This document shows, piece after piece, positions 26,819-35,949 of a DNA stretch of 64,000 nucleotides. A program made the position numbers and the translations under genes. The notes beneath the pieces are model-generated. The model searched no databases. It worked only from the letters and a program-made list of their open reading frames with translations, and was not told the DNA's origin. The DNA is from Agriterribacter humi (GTDB lineage: Bacteria; Bacteroidota; Bacteroidia; Chitinophagales; Chitinophagaceae): NCBI RefSeq assembly GCF_009192765.1, contig NZ_VOHQ01000001.1:558001-622000 (forward strand). The letters are read 5' to 3'. Position 1 is the first letter of the stretch; each line of letters starts with the position of its first letter.

Positions 26819-29542
26819 ATGAATAATAAAATCGCTTCGCTTACAAAACTTCAGCAGGAAGGAAAAAATATTCATCGCCTTCCTTTTTCCATCAGGATAT
26901 TGCTGGAAAACATACTTCGCAACCACGATGGCTTTGCCATTACCGATGAGCACCTGCATACTTTAACCGGATGGAATGCTGCAGGATCGGATAAGGATAT
27001 TCCGTTTAAACCGGCACGCGTGCTGATGCAGGACTTTACAGGCGTTCCCGCTGTGGTAGATATCGCATCTCTTCGTGCTGAATTGATCCGGAAAGGGGGG
27101 GATGGATCAAGGATCAACCCGGCTATACCAGTAGATCTTGTAATTGACCACTCTGTACAGGTAGATTTTTTTGGCACGGATTATTCCTATAAAAGCAATG
27201 TGGCTTTAGAATATGAACGCAATGCCGAACGATATAAACTTCTAAAATGGGCGCAAAAGGGATTGGATAATTTTACTGTTGTGCCCCCGGGCATGGGCAT
27301 TTGTCACCAGGTAAACTTAGAATACTTAGCCAAAGGTGTTATTGAAAGAGATGGATGGGCCTTCCCTGATACGCTTGTAGGGACCGATTCGCATACCCCG
27401 ATGGTAAATGGAATTGGTGTTTTGGCCTGGGGCGTTGGCGGCATTGAAGCCGAAGCCGCTATGCTGGGACAACCCATTTATTTTTCGTGCCCGCAGGTGG
27501 TAGGTTTAAAATTAACAGGCAAAATCCCGCAGGGATGCACCGCAACCGATATGGTGCTTACCATAACAAAGCTGCTTCGCGATTATGGCGTAGTTGGAAA
27601 ATTTGTTGAAGTATTTGGAAACGGGCTGGATCATTTAACGGTTACCGACCGGGCTACCATATCCAATATGTCGCCGGAATTTGGTTGCACGGTTACTTAT
27701 TTTCCAATAGACGATCAAACGCTGGATTATATGAAGCGCACCGCCCGCAGCCAGCAACAAATTGATCTTGTAAAAAAATATTGTCAGGACAATATGCTCT
27801 GGCGCACGGGAAATGAAGCCATTGAATACTCCCATGTGCTGGAATTGAACCTCGACAGTTTGCGGCCTACGGTTGCCGGGCCAAAACGTCCGCAGGATAA
27901 AATATTACTGGAAGAATTAGACGAAAAATTCACAGAGGTGCTTAAGACAGAATTTTTAAGAGATTATGTTCCGTTTCACAGCCGCCAGGAACATGCCTGG
28001 CTTGCGGAAGGCGGTTCGGGTACCGAATTTTCGTATTCACCACGCCAGGAACATGCCGGCATTACTGTAGAAAAAGAAAACAACCTGAGATCGGTAAGAA
28101 TAAAAATAAAAAACAAGGAATATGTGCTGAGCGATGGAAGCATTGTTATTGCAGCCATTACCAGTTGCACCAATACTTCTAACCCTACAGTTATGGTGGG
28201 GGCGGGATTGGTAGCCAGGAAAGCCATTGAAAGAGGATTGCGGTCAAAGTCGTGGGTAAAAACAAGCCTGGCCCCTGGTTCCAAAGTGGTAACCAGCTAC
28301 CTGCAACGTTCAGGGTTAGCCGAAGACCTGGAAGCATTGCGATTTCATACTGTTGGATATGGTTGTACTTCCTGTATCGGCAACAGCGGTCCGCTCCCAC
28401 CGCATATAGCCGAGGCCATTGACAAGAGTGAAATGATAGTAGCTTCCGTATTATCGGGTAACCGCAATTTTGAAGCGAGGGTACATCCGCAGGTAAAGAT
28501 GAATTTCTTAATGTCGCCAATGCTGGTAGTAGCTTTTTCATTGGTGGGGCGTGTAGATGTTGATCTGCTGCATGATCCTTTGGATTACGATCCCAATGGC
28601 GAGCCCGTTTACCTGAAAGATATCTGGCCTACCCAGGAAGAAATCAATGAAACGATAAAAGCCTGTATGCGTGTGGAAGATTTTGAAAAGGTATACAGTG
28701 TAATTTTTGAAGGAGAGGAAGACTGGAAAAACTTAGTAGCGCCCGAAGGCACGAAATATGTTTGGGATAACCATTCTACTTATATCCAGGAGGCGCCCTT
28801 CTTTCAAAACCTTAGTAACATTCCGGAAAAACTATCCGATATCAAAGACGCGCGTGTACTGTTATTTCTGGGAGATTCGGTTACCACGGATCATATTTCA
28901 CCGGCAGGCGCTTTTGGCGAACAAACCGCAGCAGGACAATACTTAGTTAGCAAAGGCGTGGCCCGGAAAGATTTTAACTCCTACGGCTCCCGCAGGGGGA
29001 ACCATGAAGTGATGATGCGCGGCACCTTCGCCAATGTGCGTATTAAAAATAAGATCACAGACAAGGTGGGCGGATTTTCAACTTATTTACCGACCAACGA
29101 AACACTGACGGTATTTGATACGGCAATGAAATACGCGGCAGACCAAACACCGCTGATCGTTTTAGCTGGTAAAGAATATGGCAGTGGTTCATCGAGAGAC
29201 TGGGCGGCAAAAGGGCCAAGCCTGTTGGGTGTTAAAGTGGTAATTGCCGAAAGCTTTGAACGCATTCACAGGAGTAATTTGGTAGGTATGGGTATTTTGC
29301 CTTTGGAATTTCCGGCAGGAGAAACCGCGGAAACATTGGGCTTAACGGGTAAAGAAAAATTTGATATTACAGGGATAGCTGAAGATTTGTATCCCTTTAA
29401 AAAAATAAAAGTCATAGCAAGAAAAGATTCCGGTGAAACAATAACATTTGAAGCAAAAGCAAGGTTAGATTCCGCCATTGATGTGGCGTATTTTGAAAAC
29501 GGCGGTATCCTGCAATATGTGCTGAGAGGGTTTTTGAAATAA
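26819..29542 (+). CDS. acnA: Aconitate hydratase A
   Basis: 907 residues from the start chosen here. The three Fe-S cysteines are present: SCTNTSNP (about residue 450), then GYGCTSCIGN exactly 66 and 69 residues later, the spacing of AcnA/IRP1-type enzymes. Other signatures: VGTDSHTPMVNG, and the swivel domain motif YGSGSSRDWAAKG. It isomerises citrate to isocitrate in the TCA cycle. The frame extends to an ATG at 26747, but those 24 residues (LHLKKIAYIKHST) are unlike the family and start inside a repeat tract, so MNNKIASLTKLQ is preferred. Confidence 0.93.
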   Translation: MNNKIASLTKLQQEGKNIHRLPFSIRILLENILRNHDGFAITDEHLHTLTGWNAAGSDKDIPFKPARVLMQDFTGVPAVVDIASLRAELIRKGGDGSRINPAIPVDLVIDHSVQVDFFGTDYSYKSNVALEYERNAERYKLLKWAQKGLDNFTVVPPGMGICHQVNLEYLAKGVIERDGWAFPDTLVGTDSHTPMVNGIGVLAWGVGGIEAEAAMLGQPIYFSCPQVVGLKLTGKIPQGCTATDMVLTITKLLRDYGVVGKFVEVFGNGLDHLTVTDRATISNMSPEFGCTVTYFPIDDQTLDYMKRTARSQQQIDLVKKYCQDNMLWRTGNEAIEYSHVLELNLDSLRPTVAGPKRPQDKILLEELDEKFTEVLKTEFLRDYVPFHSRQEHAWLAEGGSGTEFSYSPRQEHAGITVEKENNLRSVRIKIKNKEYVLSDGSIVIAAITSCTNTSNPTVMVGAGLVARKAIERGLRSKSWVKTSLAPGSKVVTSYLQRSGLAEDLEALRFHTVGYGCTSCIGNSGPLPPHIAEAIDKSEMIVASVLSGNRNFEARVHPQVKMNFLMSPMLVVAFSLVGRVDVDLLHDPLDYDPNGEPVYLKDIWPTQEEINETIKACMRVEDFEKVYSVIFEGEEDWKNLVAPEGTKYVWDNHSTYIQEAPFFQNLSNIPEKLSDIKDARVLLFLGDSVTTDHISPAGAFGEQTAAGQYLVSKGVARKDFNSYGSRRGNHEVMMRGTFANVRIKNKITDKVGGFSTYLPTNETLTVFDTAMKYAADQTPLIVLAGKEYGSGSSRDWAAKGPSLLGVKVVIAESFERIHRSNLVGMGILPLEFPAGETAETLGLTGKEKFDITGIAEDLYPFKKIKVIARKDSGETITFEAKARLDSAIDVAYFENGGILQYVLRGFLK

Positions 29543-29572
29543 ACCGCTGCACCACAGGGACACACAGAGAAG

Positions 29573-29758
29573 TTTATAATTTATGGTTTATGGTTTGTAG
29601 TTCTTTAAACTCCAAACTGTAAACCTTTCTTTGCGTCCGCTGCTTCTTTGCGCACTTTGCGTGAAACAATCCGAAATCTGGGGAAATACAAAGCAAGTGG
29701 AATCAAATAAAATTCAAATGTCAAATTCAAAGCAGAAAATTCGAAATTCGAAGACAAA
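29573..29758. repeat. Heptad tracts, TTTATGG, AAACTGT and AATTCGA families
   Basis: TTTATGG TTTATGG and neighbours run at 29573-29600, AAACTCC AAACTGT and a third unit at 29607-29627, and eight units from TCAAATA to the exact pair AATTCGA AATTCGA at 29703-29758. They fill part of the 423-bp convergent gap between acnA and the YncE-like gene. Apparent ORFs here (29631-29870) are not coding. Confidence 0.72.
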
Positions 29759-29822
29759 TGCAACTATAATAATAAACTGTAAACTAAAAAGATCCGAAGC
29801 CGGGAATTCGAAATCCGAAAGA

Positions 29823-29972
29823 AGCTGTCAGCAATCAGTTTTGAGCTACGGCCAATACATGATGAAGTAGTATTCACTATCGTTAGTAATTAACGCACTG
29901 ATACCTGACGGCTGATTGCTGATAGCCCTAAATGCAACGATAAACTACAAATTACAAACCACAAACTATCTT
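29823..29972. repeat. Heptad tracts, GCTGTCA and TTACAAA families
   Basis: AGCTGTC AGCAATC (29823-29836), CTGATTG CTGATAG with one preceding unit (29905-29925), and CTACAAA TTACAAA with neighbours (29938-29972). The last block runs into the 3' end of the YncE-like gene and contains its TAG stop (29968-29966, minus strand). Confidence 0.72.
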
Positions 29973-30946
29973 GCCCATCCCATGCCATCCGGTCCGTTGC
30001 CGGTTTTAATATCGTCTGTAAATTCCAGTGTATCCAGGTCAAACACACTTACTATGCCCGATCCGCTGCGTGCAACAAAAGCCTTTCTGCCATCCCGAAC
30101 GATCAGTATCCCTACCGGTGCACCCTCCGCCTTAACCCGTTTGATCACTTTGCGCGTAGTGGCGTCTATGATGATCAGCTCTCCCGCACCATTATCGGAT
30201 ACCAGCACTCTTTTGCCATCGGGCGTAAACTTAACGCGGATAGGCACTTTTCCAACCGCGAAGCTTTGCTTTATGGCATTGGACGCCACATCTATGATAT
30301 CAATGGTTCCATCACCGGTATTACCCACCCATACTTCTTTGCCATCGGGTGAAATATCAATTCCTTCAGGTTTGCTGCCCGTTGCGATCTGCATCATTTT
30401 CCCTGGCGATGCCGGTGTACCAATGTCAATGGAAGTAACGGTATTGGATACCCTGTTTGCTGTATACATTCGTTTACCATCAGGTGTTAATACCAGCATA
30501 TGTCCGCCATCCTGCCCGGTTCCCGTGAGCCAGTCAATTTTATCAGCGGCAAAATCATAGCGGCCCACCGTTCGCGTAAGCTCTGAAATAAAATATACTT
30601 TACCTGCTTTTGCTTCAATGCCGTGAGGGCGCAGCAAAGAGCCCAGTTCAACCCGGCGGATTTCTTTCCGGGCAGCTATATCAACAACACAAAGACTATG
30701 TCCATGCTGTTGTGCACCATAGTTGGCAACAAAAGCCAGCTTACCATCATCCGATACCGTCATTTCATGCGGCCCTTCGCCGGTGGGCACGGTGGCTACT
30801 ACTTTTAAAGTTGCTCCATCAACAACAACCAGGGTATTGTCTGCTTTATTCAACACCAGCAGGGAACCGGTGGCTGTTTTTTGTGCAATGCCATTGCAGC
30901 AGCATAGTAAACATGTTAATACAGCAAGCGTGATTTTTGCATGCAT
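29966..30946 (-). CDS. YncE-like YVTN beta-propeller protein
   Basis: 326 residues: a signal peptide (about 1-21, ending near NGIAQ) and then repeated beta-propeller blades with the recurring pattern VxDxxTxKVxxxVxxGxxPxGI and TPDGKRVLVS. This matches the YVTN/cytochrome D1-like propeller group to which E. coli YncE belongs. It is probably periplasmic; ligand unknown, though E. coli YncE is iron-repressed and binds DNA in vitro. A near-perfect palindrome sits just upstream. It lies downstream of the PQQ dehydrogenase gene but separated by 304 bp, so it is likely a separate transcript. Confidence 0.85.
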   Translation of the reverse strand: MHAKITLAVLTCLLCCCNGIAQKTATGSLLVLNKADNTLVVVDGATLKVVATVPTGEGPHEMTVSDDGKLAFVANYGAQQHGHSLCVVDIAARKEIRRVELGSLLRPHGIEAKAGKVYFISELTRTVGRYDFAADKIDWLTGTGQDGGHMLVLTPDGKRMYTANRVSNTVTSIDIGTPASPGKMMQIATGSKPEGIDISPDGKEVWVGNTGDGTIDIIDVASNAIKQSFAVGKVPIRVKFTPDGKRVLVSDNGAGELIIIDATTRKVIKRVKAEGAPVGILIVRDGRKAFVARSGSGIVSVFDLDTLEFTDDIKTGNGPDGMGWAR

Positions 30947-30962
30947 AGCAGAAGTATTGAAG

Positions 30963-30986
30963 GAATAAGAATGATCGTTCTTATTC
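30963..30986. promoter_or_regulatory. 24-bp palindrome upstream of the YncE-like gene, Fur-like operator
   Basis: Arms GAATAAGAA and TTCTTATTC (9 bp, perfect) flank TGATCG, whose core GATC is itself symmetric; only one pair breaks symmetry. It ends 17 bp before the start codon. AT-rich arms around a central GAT/ATC core recall the classical Fur box (GATAATGATAATCATTATC). Confidence 0.5.
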
Positions 30987-31020
30987 TAAGATACAAATAT
31001 TACCTGGTCGTGTTTGCACA

Positions 31021-31190
31021 AAACACTTAATCGCGCTGAAGATGCCGAAGGTCGGAGCCAGACCCTTCCTGCGTCAGGGTGACAGACAGTGGGTTCTTTG
31101 TTCAGCATTAGCGGGAAAGCTCATCACCTTTACACTGCTTGTCATGCTAACGCAGCTTGACTACCGGCAGGCAGGGAAGCATCTATAACA
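31021..31190. repeat. Candidate dispersed intergenic repeat remnant
   Basis: The 304-bp gap between the PQQ dehydrogenase and the YncE-like gene has no ORF. It includes GTCAGGGTGACAGACAGT and GTCATGCTAACGCAG...GGGAAGCATCT, which resemble the GTCATGCTGA...GAAGCATCT repeats I know from many Bacteroidota intergenic regions. This is pattern memory; there is no second full copy in the window. Confidence 0.35.
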
Positions 31191-31250
31191 ATTAATCGCA
31201 ACGATATCATACGTTTCATCCGACTCCTTAATGCGGATACAAATTAAATG

Positions 31251-33419
31251 CTATGGCAATGCAAAAGCCACGTACGCATCGCCGGAAGCTGTACCCAATT
31301 TTCCACCACCGCATGCAATAACGATAAACTGCTTGCCATTCACTTCATACATAGCAGGTGTAGCAAAGCCGGGTGCGGGCAAAGTGGTTTCCCATAATAA
31401 TTTCCCGTTGCTTTTATTAAAAGCCCTGAACTTAGCATCCTTAGTGGCGGCTATAAACAAAAGCCCGGTTTTGGTAACAACAGGCCCGCCATAATTTTCT
31501 GTTCCCGTTTCTTTTATCCCCATTTCTTTAAACGCTGCATCTTCCCCAAGAACGGTTTTCCATACATGCTCGCCCGTATTTAAATCAATGGCCGTAAGTG
31601 TTCCCCATGGAGGCGCTAAAGCAGGCTTGCCGGTTTTAGTCAAAAATTTATCATACCCTGTAAACCGGTAAGGCAACTGGCGGAATATATCAGCCGCTGT
31701 TTGTTGTATTTCAAATTTGCGTTGATATTCATTCTTCACATTCAGTACTACCGAAGCAATGGCTTCTTTTTCTTCCTGTTTCAGATGGCTAAAAGCGGGC
31801 ATCATCCGTCGTCCATTATTTATAAATTCAATCAGTGATGTCTTGTCGTATTTTTTATCCATGCCGGCTATAGAAGGATAATTACCACCGCCTTTCATAT
31901 CTTTTCCATGACAACTGGTACAATGTTGCTGGTATAAGCGTTGCCCGGCCTGTAAATAATTTTCGTTGTAGCTTTCCTTCTTTTTAACCTCTTCCATTTT
32001 CAATATCCAGGCCATTTCATTGGCGTTCACATACAGCAATCCTGTTTCGGGATCAACGGCCGGACCACCCCATTCCCCGCCGCCATCAAACCCTGGTAAT
32101 ACAATGGTACCCTGCAGCGAGCCGGGCATAAACATTTTACCCGTGCGGTATGATCTCAACTGTTTTTTTACTTCCTCCGATTCCTCCGGTGACAAATAAG
32201 GATTGATATCTTTTTCTAAAAAAGACTGCCGCACAAAAGGCATGGGCTTTTGCGGAATGGGTTGTGTGGGCCATAATCTTTCGCCATGCAATGCACCAGA
32301 AGTATCTACAGGCGTTTCCGCTATGGGAAATAAAGGTTCACCGGTATCGCGGTTGAATATAAATACAAAACCTGTTTTAGTGGTCTGTGCCACCGCGTCA
32401 ATTTCTTTTCCATTATGCGTTACCGTTAGCAACACCGGTGCAGAAGATGGATCATAATCCCAGGTATCGTGATGAATATATTGAAAATGCCAGCGTAACT
32501 TTCCGGTTAACGCATCCAGGGCCAGCAAACAATCTGCATACAGGTTAGCGCCCAGCCTTTTGCCACCATAAAAATCCATAGCGGCCGACCCTGTGGACGC
32601 ATAGGCAATGCCGCGTTTCTGGTCAATGGTCATGCCCATCCAGTTGTTAGCTCCCCCGGTCACTTTCCATGCATCCTTATCTTCCCAGGTTTCATAGCCC
32701 GGCTCTCCGGGCTGTGGTATGGTATGAAAGATCCATTTCATTTGTCCGGTACGCACATCAAAAGCACGGATATGCCCGGGCGCCGCATCCATACCTTCGG
32801 AAACCCGTGTACCTGTTAACAAAAGATCTTTATAAATGGTGGGAGCAGACGTTGCCGTAACAAAGAGACCGGCCGCCTCTTCGCCCAGCCCTTCATGTAA
32901 ATCCAGTTTGCCTTTTTTACCAAAACCGGCGATTGTTTTACCCGTGCCGGCATCAACAGCATAAATAAATGCACCAGCCGTATAAAATAGCCGCTTATCA
33001 TCTTTGTCATCGCTCCAATACGCAACACCACGGTTGTTGTTGAGATTGAAGTTCGGTTTCTTACCTGCGCCCGCTGTATCATAAGGAAGAAACTCCCATT
33101 TGAGTATACCGGTAGCAGCATCAAGCGCTAACAATTTAAGTTGTGGCGATACGGCATAGAGTATGCCATTAACAATTACAGGATTGCATTGGATTTGTGA
33201 ATGCGCCGCTGTATCTGCATCGCCTGTACGGTAAATCCAAGCTACCTGCAGTTGCTTAACATTGCCGGTATCTATTTGCGCCAGGGAAGAATACTTGTTT
33301 CCGGTGTAATTACCATTTACCATTCCCCAGCCGGAGTATTGATCCGGCGTGGCATTATTACATCCCAGCCATAACAGGGCATTTGCCAGCAGCATAATAT
33401 AAAGCCGGTATAATTTCAT
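31251..33419 (-). CDS. PQQ-dependent dehydrogenase with inserted cytochrome c domain, lipoprotein
   Basis: 722 residues. A lipoprotein signal ends at LWLGCNN. The protein is an eight-blade quinoprotein propeller: WIYRTGDADT, LDAATGILKWEF, GANNWMGMTID and a last blade TKDAKFRAFNKSNGKLLW. A cytochrome c domain is inserted late (CTSCHG at about 499-504, with MMPAFSHL carrying the likely axial Met). Similar proteins are called PQQ-dependent or quinoprotein glucose dehydrogenases and would oxidise a sugar or alcohol and pass electrons to the inserted heme. No pqq synthesis genes are nearby, so the cofactor must come from elsewhere in the genome or from outside. Confidence 0.88.
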   Translation of the reverse strand: MKLYRLYIMLLANALLWLGCNNATPDQYSGWGMVNGNYTGNKYSSLAQIDTGNVKQLQVAWIYRTGDADTAAHSQIQCNPVIVNGILYAVSPQLKLLALDAATGILKWEFLPYDTAGAGKKPNFNLNNNRGVAYWSDDKDDKRLFYTAGAFIYAVDAGTGKTIAGFGKKGKLDLHEGLGEEAAGLFVTATSAPTIYKDLLLTGTRVSEGMDAAPGHIRAFDVRTGQMKWIFHTIPQPGEPGYETWEDKDAWKVTGGANNWMGMTIDQKRGIAYASTGSAAMDFYGGKRLGANLYADCLLALDALTGKLRWHFQYIHHDTWDYDPSSAPVLLTVTHNGKEIDAVAQTTKTGFVFIFNRDTGEPLFPIAETPVDTSGALHGERLWPTQPIPQKPMPFVRQSFLEKDINPYLSPEESEEVKKQLRSYRTGKMFMPGSLQGTIVLPGFDGGGEWGGPAVDPETGLLYVNANEMAWILKMEEVKKKESYNENYLQAGQRLYQQHCTSCHGKDMKGGGNYPSIAGMDKKYDKTSLIEFINNGRRMMPAFSHLKQEEKEAIASVVLNVKNEYQRKFEIQQTAADIFRQLPYRFTGYDKFLTKTGKPALAPPWGTLTAIDLNTGEHVWKTVLGEDAAFKEMGIKETGTENYGGPVVTKTGLLFIAATKDAKFRAFNKSNGKLLWETTLPAPGFATPAMYEVNGKQFIVIACGGGKLGTASGDAYVAFALP

Positions 33420-33491
33420 TACGATCCGTATTTGATGCTATTTACGAAAAAATATGATTACCAGGTAGAGTACTACTCACACACTCTCTGG

Positions 33492-33523
33492 CTAACGGCT
33501 GGTGACTGATTGCTGACAGCTCC
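33492..33523. repeat. Heptad tract, CTGATTG/CTGACAG family
   Basis: Four units (CTAACGG CTGGTGA and two more) between the PQQ dehydrogenase start and the groEL terminator. CTGATTG also appears at 29912. Confidence 0.6.
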
Positions 33524-33533
33524 ACACCGTAAT

Positions 33534-33564
33534 AAAAAAATCCCGCTTCTTTGCAGAAGCGGGA
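33534..33564 (-). terminator. Intrinsic terminator of groES-groEL
   Basis: A perfect 10-bp stem (TCCCGCTTCT with AGAAGCGGGA) with a 4-nt loop is followed, reading the minus strand, by seven T. It begins 30 bp after the groEL stop. Confidence 0.93.
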
Positions 33565-33594
33565 CCTGTTATTATTTGCTTTAAGAAAGGCAGA

Positions 33595-35232
33595 TTAATA
33601 ACCCATTCCACCCATATCAGGGGCGCCATGGTTATGCCCGGCTGCTTCTTCTTTCTTAGGCTTGTCGGCAATCACACATTCTGTAGTGAGCAACATACCA
33701 GCAATTGAAGCTGCATTTTCCAGTGCAATACGGGTAACCTTGGTAGGATCAATAACGCCGGCTTTGAACAGGTTTTCATATATTTCTGTTCTGGCATTAA
33801 AGCCGTAATCACCCTTACCTTCTTTTACTTTTTGTACAACAATGCTGCCTTCAATACCGCTGTTGATAACAATCTGGCGGAGCGGTTCTTCAATAGCCCT
33901 TTTTACAATAGCAATTCCGGTCAGTTCATCTTCGTTCAGTCCTTTGAATTTTTCTAATGATTCGATAGCGCGTATATATGCTACACCACCACCAGGAACG
34001 ATACCTTCTTCAACCGCAGCGCGGGTTGCATGCAAAGCATCATCCACACGGTCTTTCTTTTCTTTCATTTCCATTTCGGTAGCAGCGCCAACCTGCAATA
34101 CAGCCACACCACCGCTTAATTTAGCAAGGCGTTCCTGTAATTTCTCTTTATCATAATCGGAAGTTGTTGATTCGATCTGTGCTTTGATCTGGTTAACACG
34201 TCCGGCGATATCCACTTTTTTACCTTTACCACCAACAATGGTAGTATTGTCCTTATCAATAACTACTCTTTCTGCTCTTCCTAAGGAAGTAAGGTCAACG
34301 CCTTCTAATTTATGCCCCATGTCTTCGCTTATTACAGTACCGGCAGTAAGAATACCGATATCTGTAAGCATTTCTTTTCTTCTGTCGCCGAAACCGGGAG
34401 CTTTAACTGCAGCTACTTTAAGCGTACCGCGCAATTTATTTACCACCAGGGTGGCCAATGCTTCACCTTCCAGGTCTTCAGAAATGATCAGCAAAGGAGC
34501 GCCCTGCTGAGCTACTTTCTCCAGAATTTGAAGGATATCCTTCATGGTGCTGATCTTTTTGTCGTAGATAAGAATATAGGGCTTTTCCAGTTCAGCTTCC
34601 ATTTTTTCGCTGTTGGTAACGAAATAAGGAGAAACATAACCACGGTCGAACTGCATACCTTCTACCACTTCTACAGTTGTTTCTGTACCGCGGGCTTCTT
34701 CAACGGTAATTACACCGTCTTTACCCACTTTACCGAAAGCTTCGGCAATCAGTTTACCTATGGTTTCATCATTATTAGCAGAAATAGAAGCTACCTGCTG
34801 AATTTTTTTACTGTCGGAACCTACAGCCTGTGACTGTCCGCGCAAGTGTTCAACTACTTTCTCAACCGCTTTGGTAATACCGCGCTTCAAATCCATGGGA
34901 TTAGCACCGGCAGCAACATTCTTTAAACCTTCGCTGATAATAGACTGGGCCAGCACAGTGGCGGTAGTAGTACCATCACCTGCAATATCAGCAGTTTTGC
35001 TGGCTACTTCTTTTACCATCTGGGCGCCCATATTTTCAATAGGATCTTCCAGTTCAATTTCTTTAGCTACAGTAACACCATCTTTAGTTACTGCGGGTGC
35101 ACCAAATTTCTTTTCCAATACCACGTTACGTCCTTTTGGCCCCAGGGTAACCTTTACCGCATTGGCAAGGATATCAACCCCTCTTTTCATTTTATTGCGG
35201 GCTTCAACTTCGAAGAATAATTGTTTTGCCAT
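33595..35232 (-). CDS. groEL: Chaperonin GroEL (60 kDa)
   Basis: 545 residues, standard length. Hallmarks: [15 protein letters not shown] and [12 protein letters not shown] (ATP site), and a Met/Gly-rich C-terminus ending DMGGMGY, shorter than the GGM tail of E. coli. It forms the folding chamber with GroES. It is 88 bp downstream of groES and shares its transcript, ended by a strong terminator. Confidence 0.98.
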   Translation of the reverse strand: MAKQLFFEVEARNKMKRGVDILANAVKVTLGPKGRNVVLEKKFGAPAVTKDGVTVAKEIELEDPIENMGAQMVKEVASKTADIAGDGTTTATVLAQSIISEGLKNVAAGANPMDLKRGITKAVEKVVEHLRGQSQAVGSDSKKIQQVASISANNDETIGKLIAEAFGKVGKDGVITVEEARGTETTVEVVEGMQFDRGYVSPYFVTNSEKMEAELEKPYILIYDKKISTMKDILQILEKVAQQGAPLLIISEDLEGEALATLVVNKLRGTLKVAAVKAPGFGDRRKEMLTDIGILTAGTVISEDMGHKLEGVDLTSLGRAERVVIDKDNTTIVGGKGKKVDIAGRVNQIKAQIESTTSDYDKEKLQERLAKLSGGVAVLQVGAATEMEMKEKKDRVDDALHATRAAVEEGIVPGGGVAYIRAIESLEKFKGLNEDELTGIAIVKRAIEEPLRQIVINSGIEGSIVVQKVKEGKGDYGFNARTEIYENLFKAGVIDPTKVTRIALENAASIAGMLLTTECVIADKPKKEEAAGHNHGAPDMGGMGY

Positions 35233-35246
35233 AATTATAACAATTT

Positions 35247-35278
35247 GAAAATTTGTGAATTTGTAATTTGAAATGAAA
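35247..35278. repeat. AATTTG-rich 7/8-nt repeat between groES and groEL
   Basis: Five variants of AATTTG spaced by 7 or 8 nt occupy the 88-bp space between groES and groEL. This is a looser member of the heptad family and lies within an operon. Confidence 0.45.
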
Positions 35279-35320
35279 ATCGTCCCCGGTTTAGAGACAA
35301 ACTGATTTTGCGTTTATTCA

Positions 35321-35602
35321 TTATACGATCGCTAAAATGTCAGATTCTCTCATAATGAGATAATCAGCACCTTCAATCGTAATTTCAGTACCGGCATATT
35401 TGCCATATAAAACGGTATCGCCCGATTTTACACTTACCGGCTCATCTTTTTTGCCTGGTCCTGCTGCAACAACAGTTCCGCGCTGAGGTTTTTCTTTAGC
35501 GGTATCAGGAATAATAATGCCACCGGCAGTTTTTTCTTCGGCAGCGGCGGGCTTCACAATCACCCTGTCATGGAGTGGAGTTACATTGAACTTTTTAGAC
35601 AT
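35321..35602 (-). CDS. groES: Co-chaperonin GroES
   Basis: 93 residues, standard length, with [11 protein letters not shown] at the start, [16 protein letters not shown] (mobile loop) and YGKYAGTEI. It caps GroEL. No CIRCE element is seen upstream, so HrcA control is not supported; a TACCTTTG box lies 57 bp before the start. Confidence 0.98.
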   Translation of the reverse strand: MSKKFNVTPLHDRVIVKPAAAEEKTAGGIIIPDTAKEKPQRGTVVAAGPGKKDEPVSVKSGDTVLYGKYAGTEITIEGADYLIMRESDILAIV

Positions 35603-35658
35603 AGTTAATAATTTTTTTGTGTTGGTTAAAGATTGGTTTTATAAATCTTTAAGGCTGC

Positions 35659-35666
35659 CAAAGGTA
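35659..35666 (-). promoter_or_regulatory. Candidate -7 promoter element of groES
   Basis: The minus strand reads TACCTTTG, a match to TAnnTTTG, 57 bp before the start. A TTG lies 22 bp upstream of it (35691-35689), close to the expected -33 spacing. Confidence 0.5.
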
Positions 35667-35784
35667 AACGAATAATATGCCAAAGCGTCAAGCCCGGAAA
35701 AATTTTCATGTTTTGATGATAATTACGGGGTCAAATCAAAAACTTGGCAGCGTTTGACACAGAGCGGTATGCCAAATTTGCACA

Positions 35785-35842
35785 ACCTGTTAGGTTTGCC
35801 AGGTAACAGGTGCATTTGAGATTTAATATCCGCCACGGCGGA
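35785..35842. repeat. Two intergenic hairpins in the groES-nusB gap
   Basis: ACCTGTTA (35785-35792) pairs with TAACAGGT (35804-35811), and TCCGCC (35829-35834) with GGCGGA (35837-35842). Both resemble short REP-like intergenic palindromes of Bacteroidota. They lie in the 347-bp divergent gap 35603-35949 with the heptad tract that follows. Confidence 0.45.
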
Positions 35843-35846
35843 CAGG

Positions 35847-35915
35847 TTTGAAATTTGAAATTGAAGTCCGATAGCTCAATCCTGTAACCTGAGACCTGAA
35901 ACCTGCTTCAAATTT
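35847..35915. repeat. Heptad tract, TTTGAAA and CCTGAAA families
   Basis: TTTGAAA TTTGAAA and a third unit (35847-35867), then CCTGTAA and three or four further CCTG units (35881-35915). This is the clearest tract in a divergent gap. Confidence 0.7.
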
Positions 35916-35917
35916 CC

Positions 35918-35925
35918 TATCTTCG
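35918..35925 (+). promoter_or_regulatory. Possible -7 element of nusB
   Basis: TATCTTCG differs by one base from TAnnTTTG and lies 25 bp before the nusB start. Suggestive only. Confidence 0.3.
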
Positions 35926-35949
35926 CCGCCGCATAATAAGCTCTTTAAG

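Noticed and set aside
29631-29870. 79-codon plus-strand open frame
   Set aside because: Made of heptad tracts in a convergent gap; no recognisable protein sequence.
35603-35760. CIRCE/HrcA operator upstream of groES
   Set aside because: No TTAGCACTC-N9-GAGTGCTAA inverted repeat is present. The TTGGCA...TGCCAA pair near 35734-35776 is too short and loosely spaced to call.
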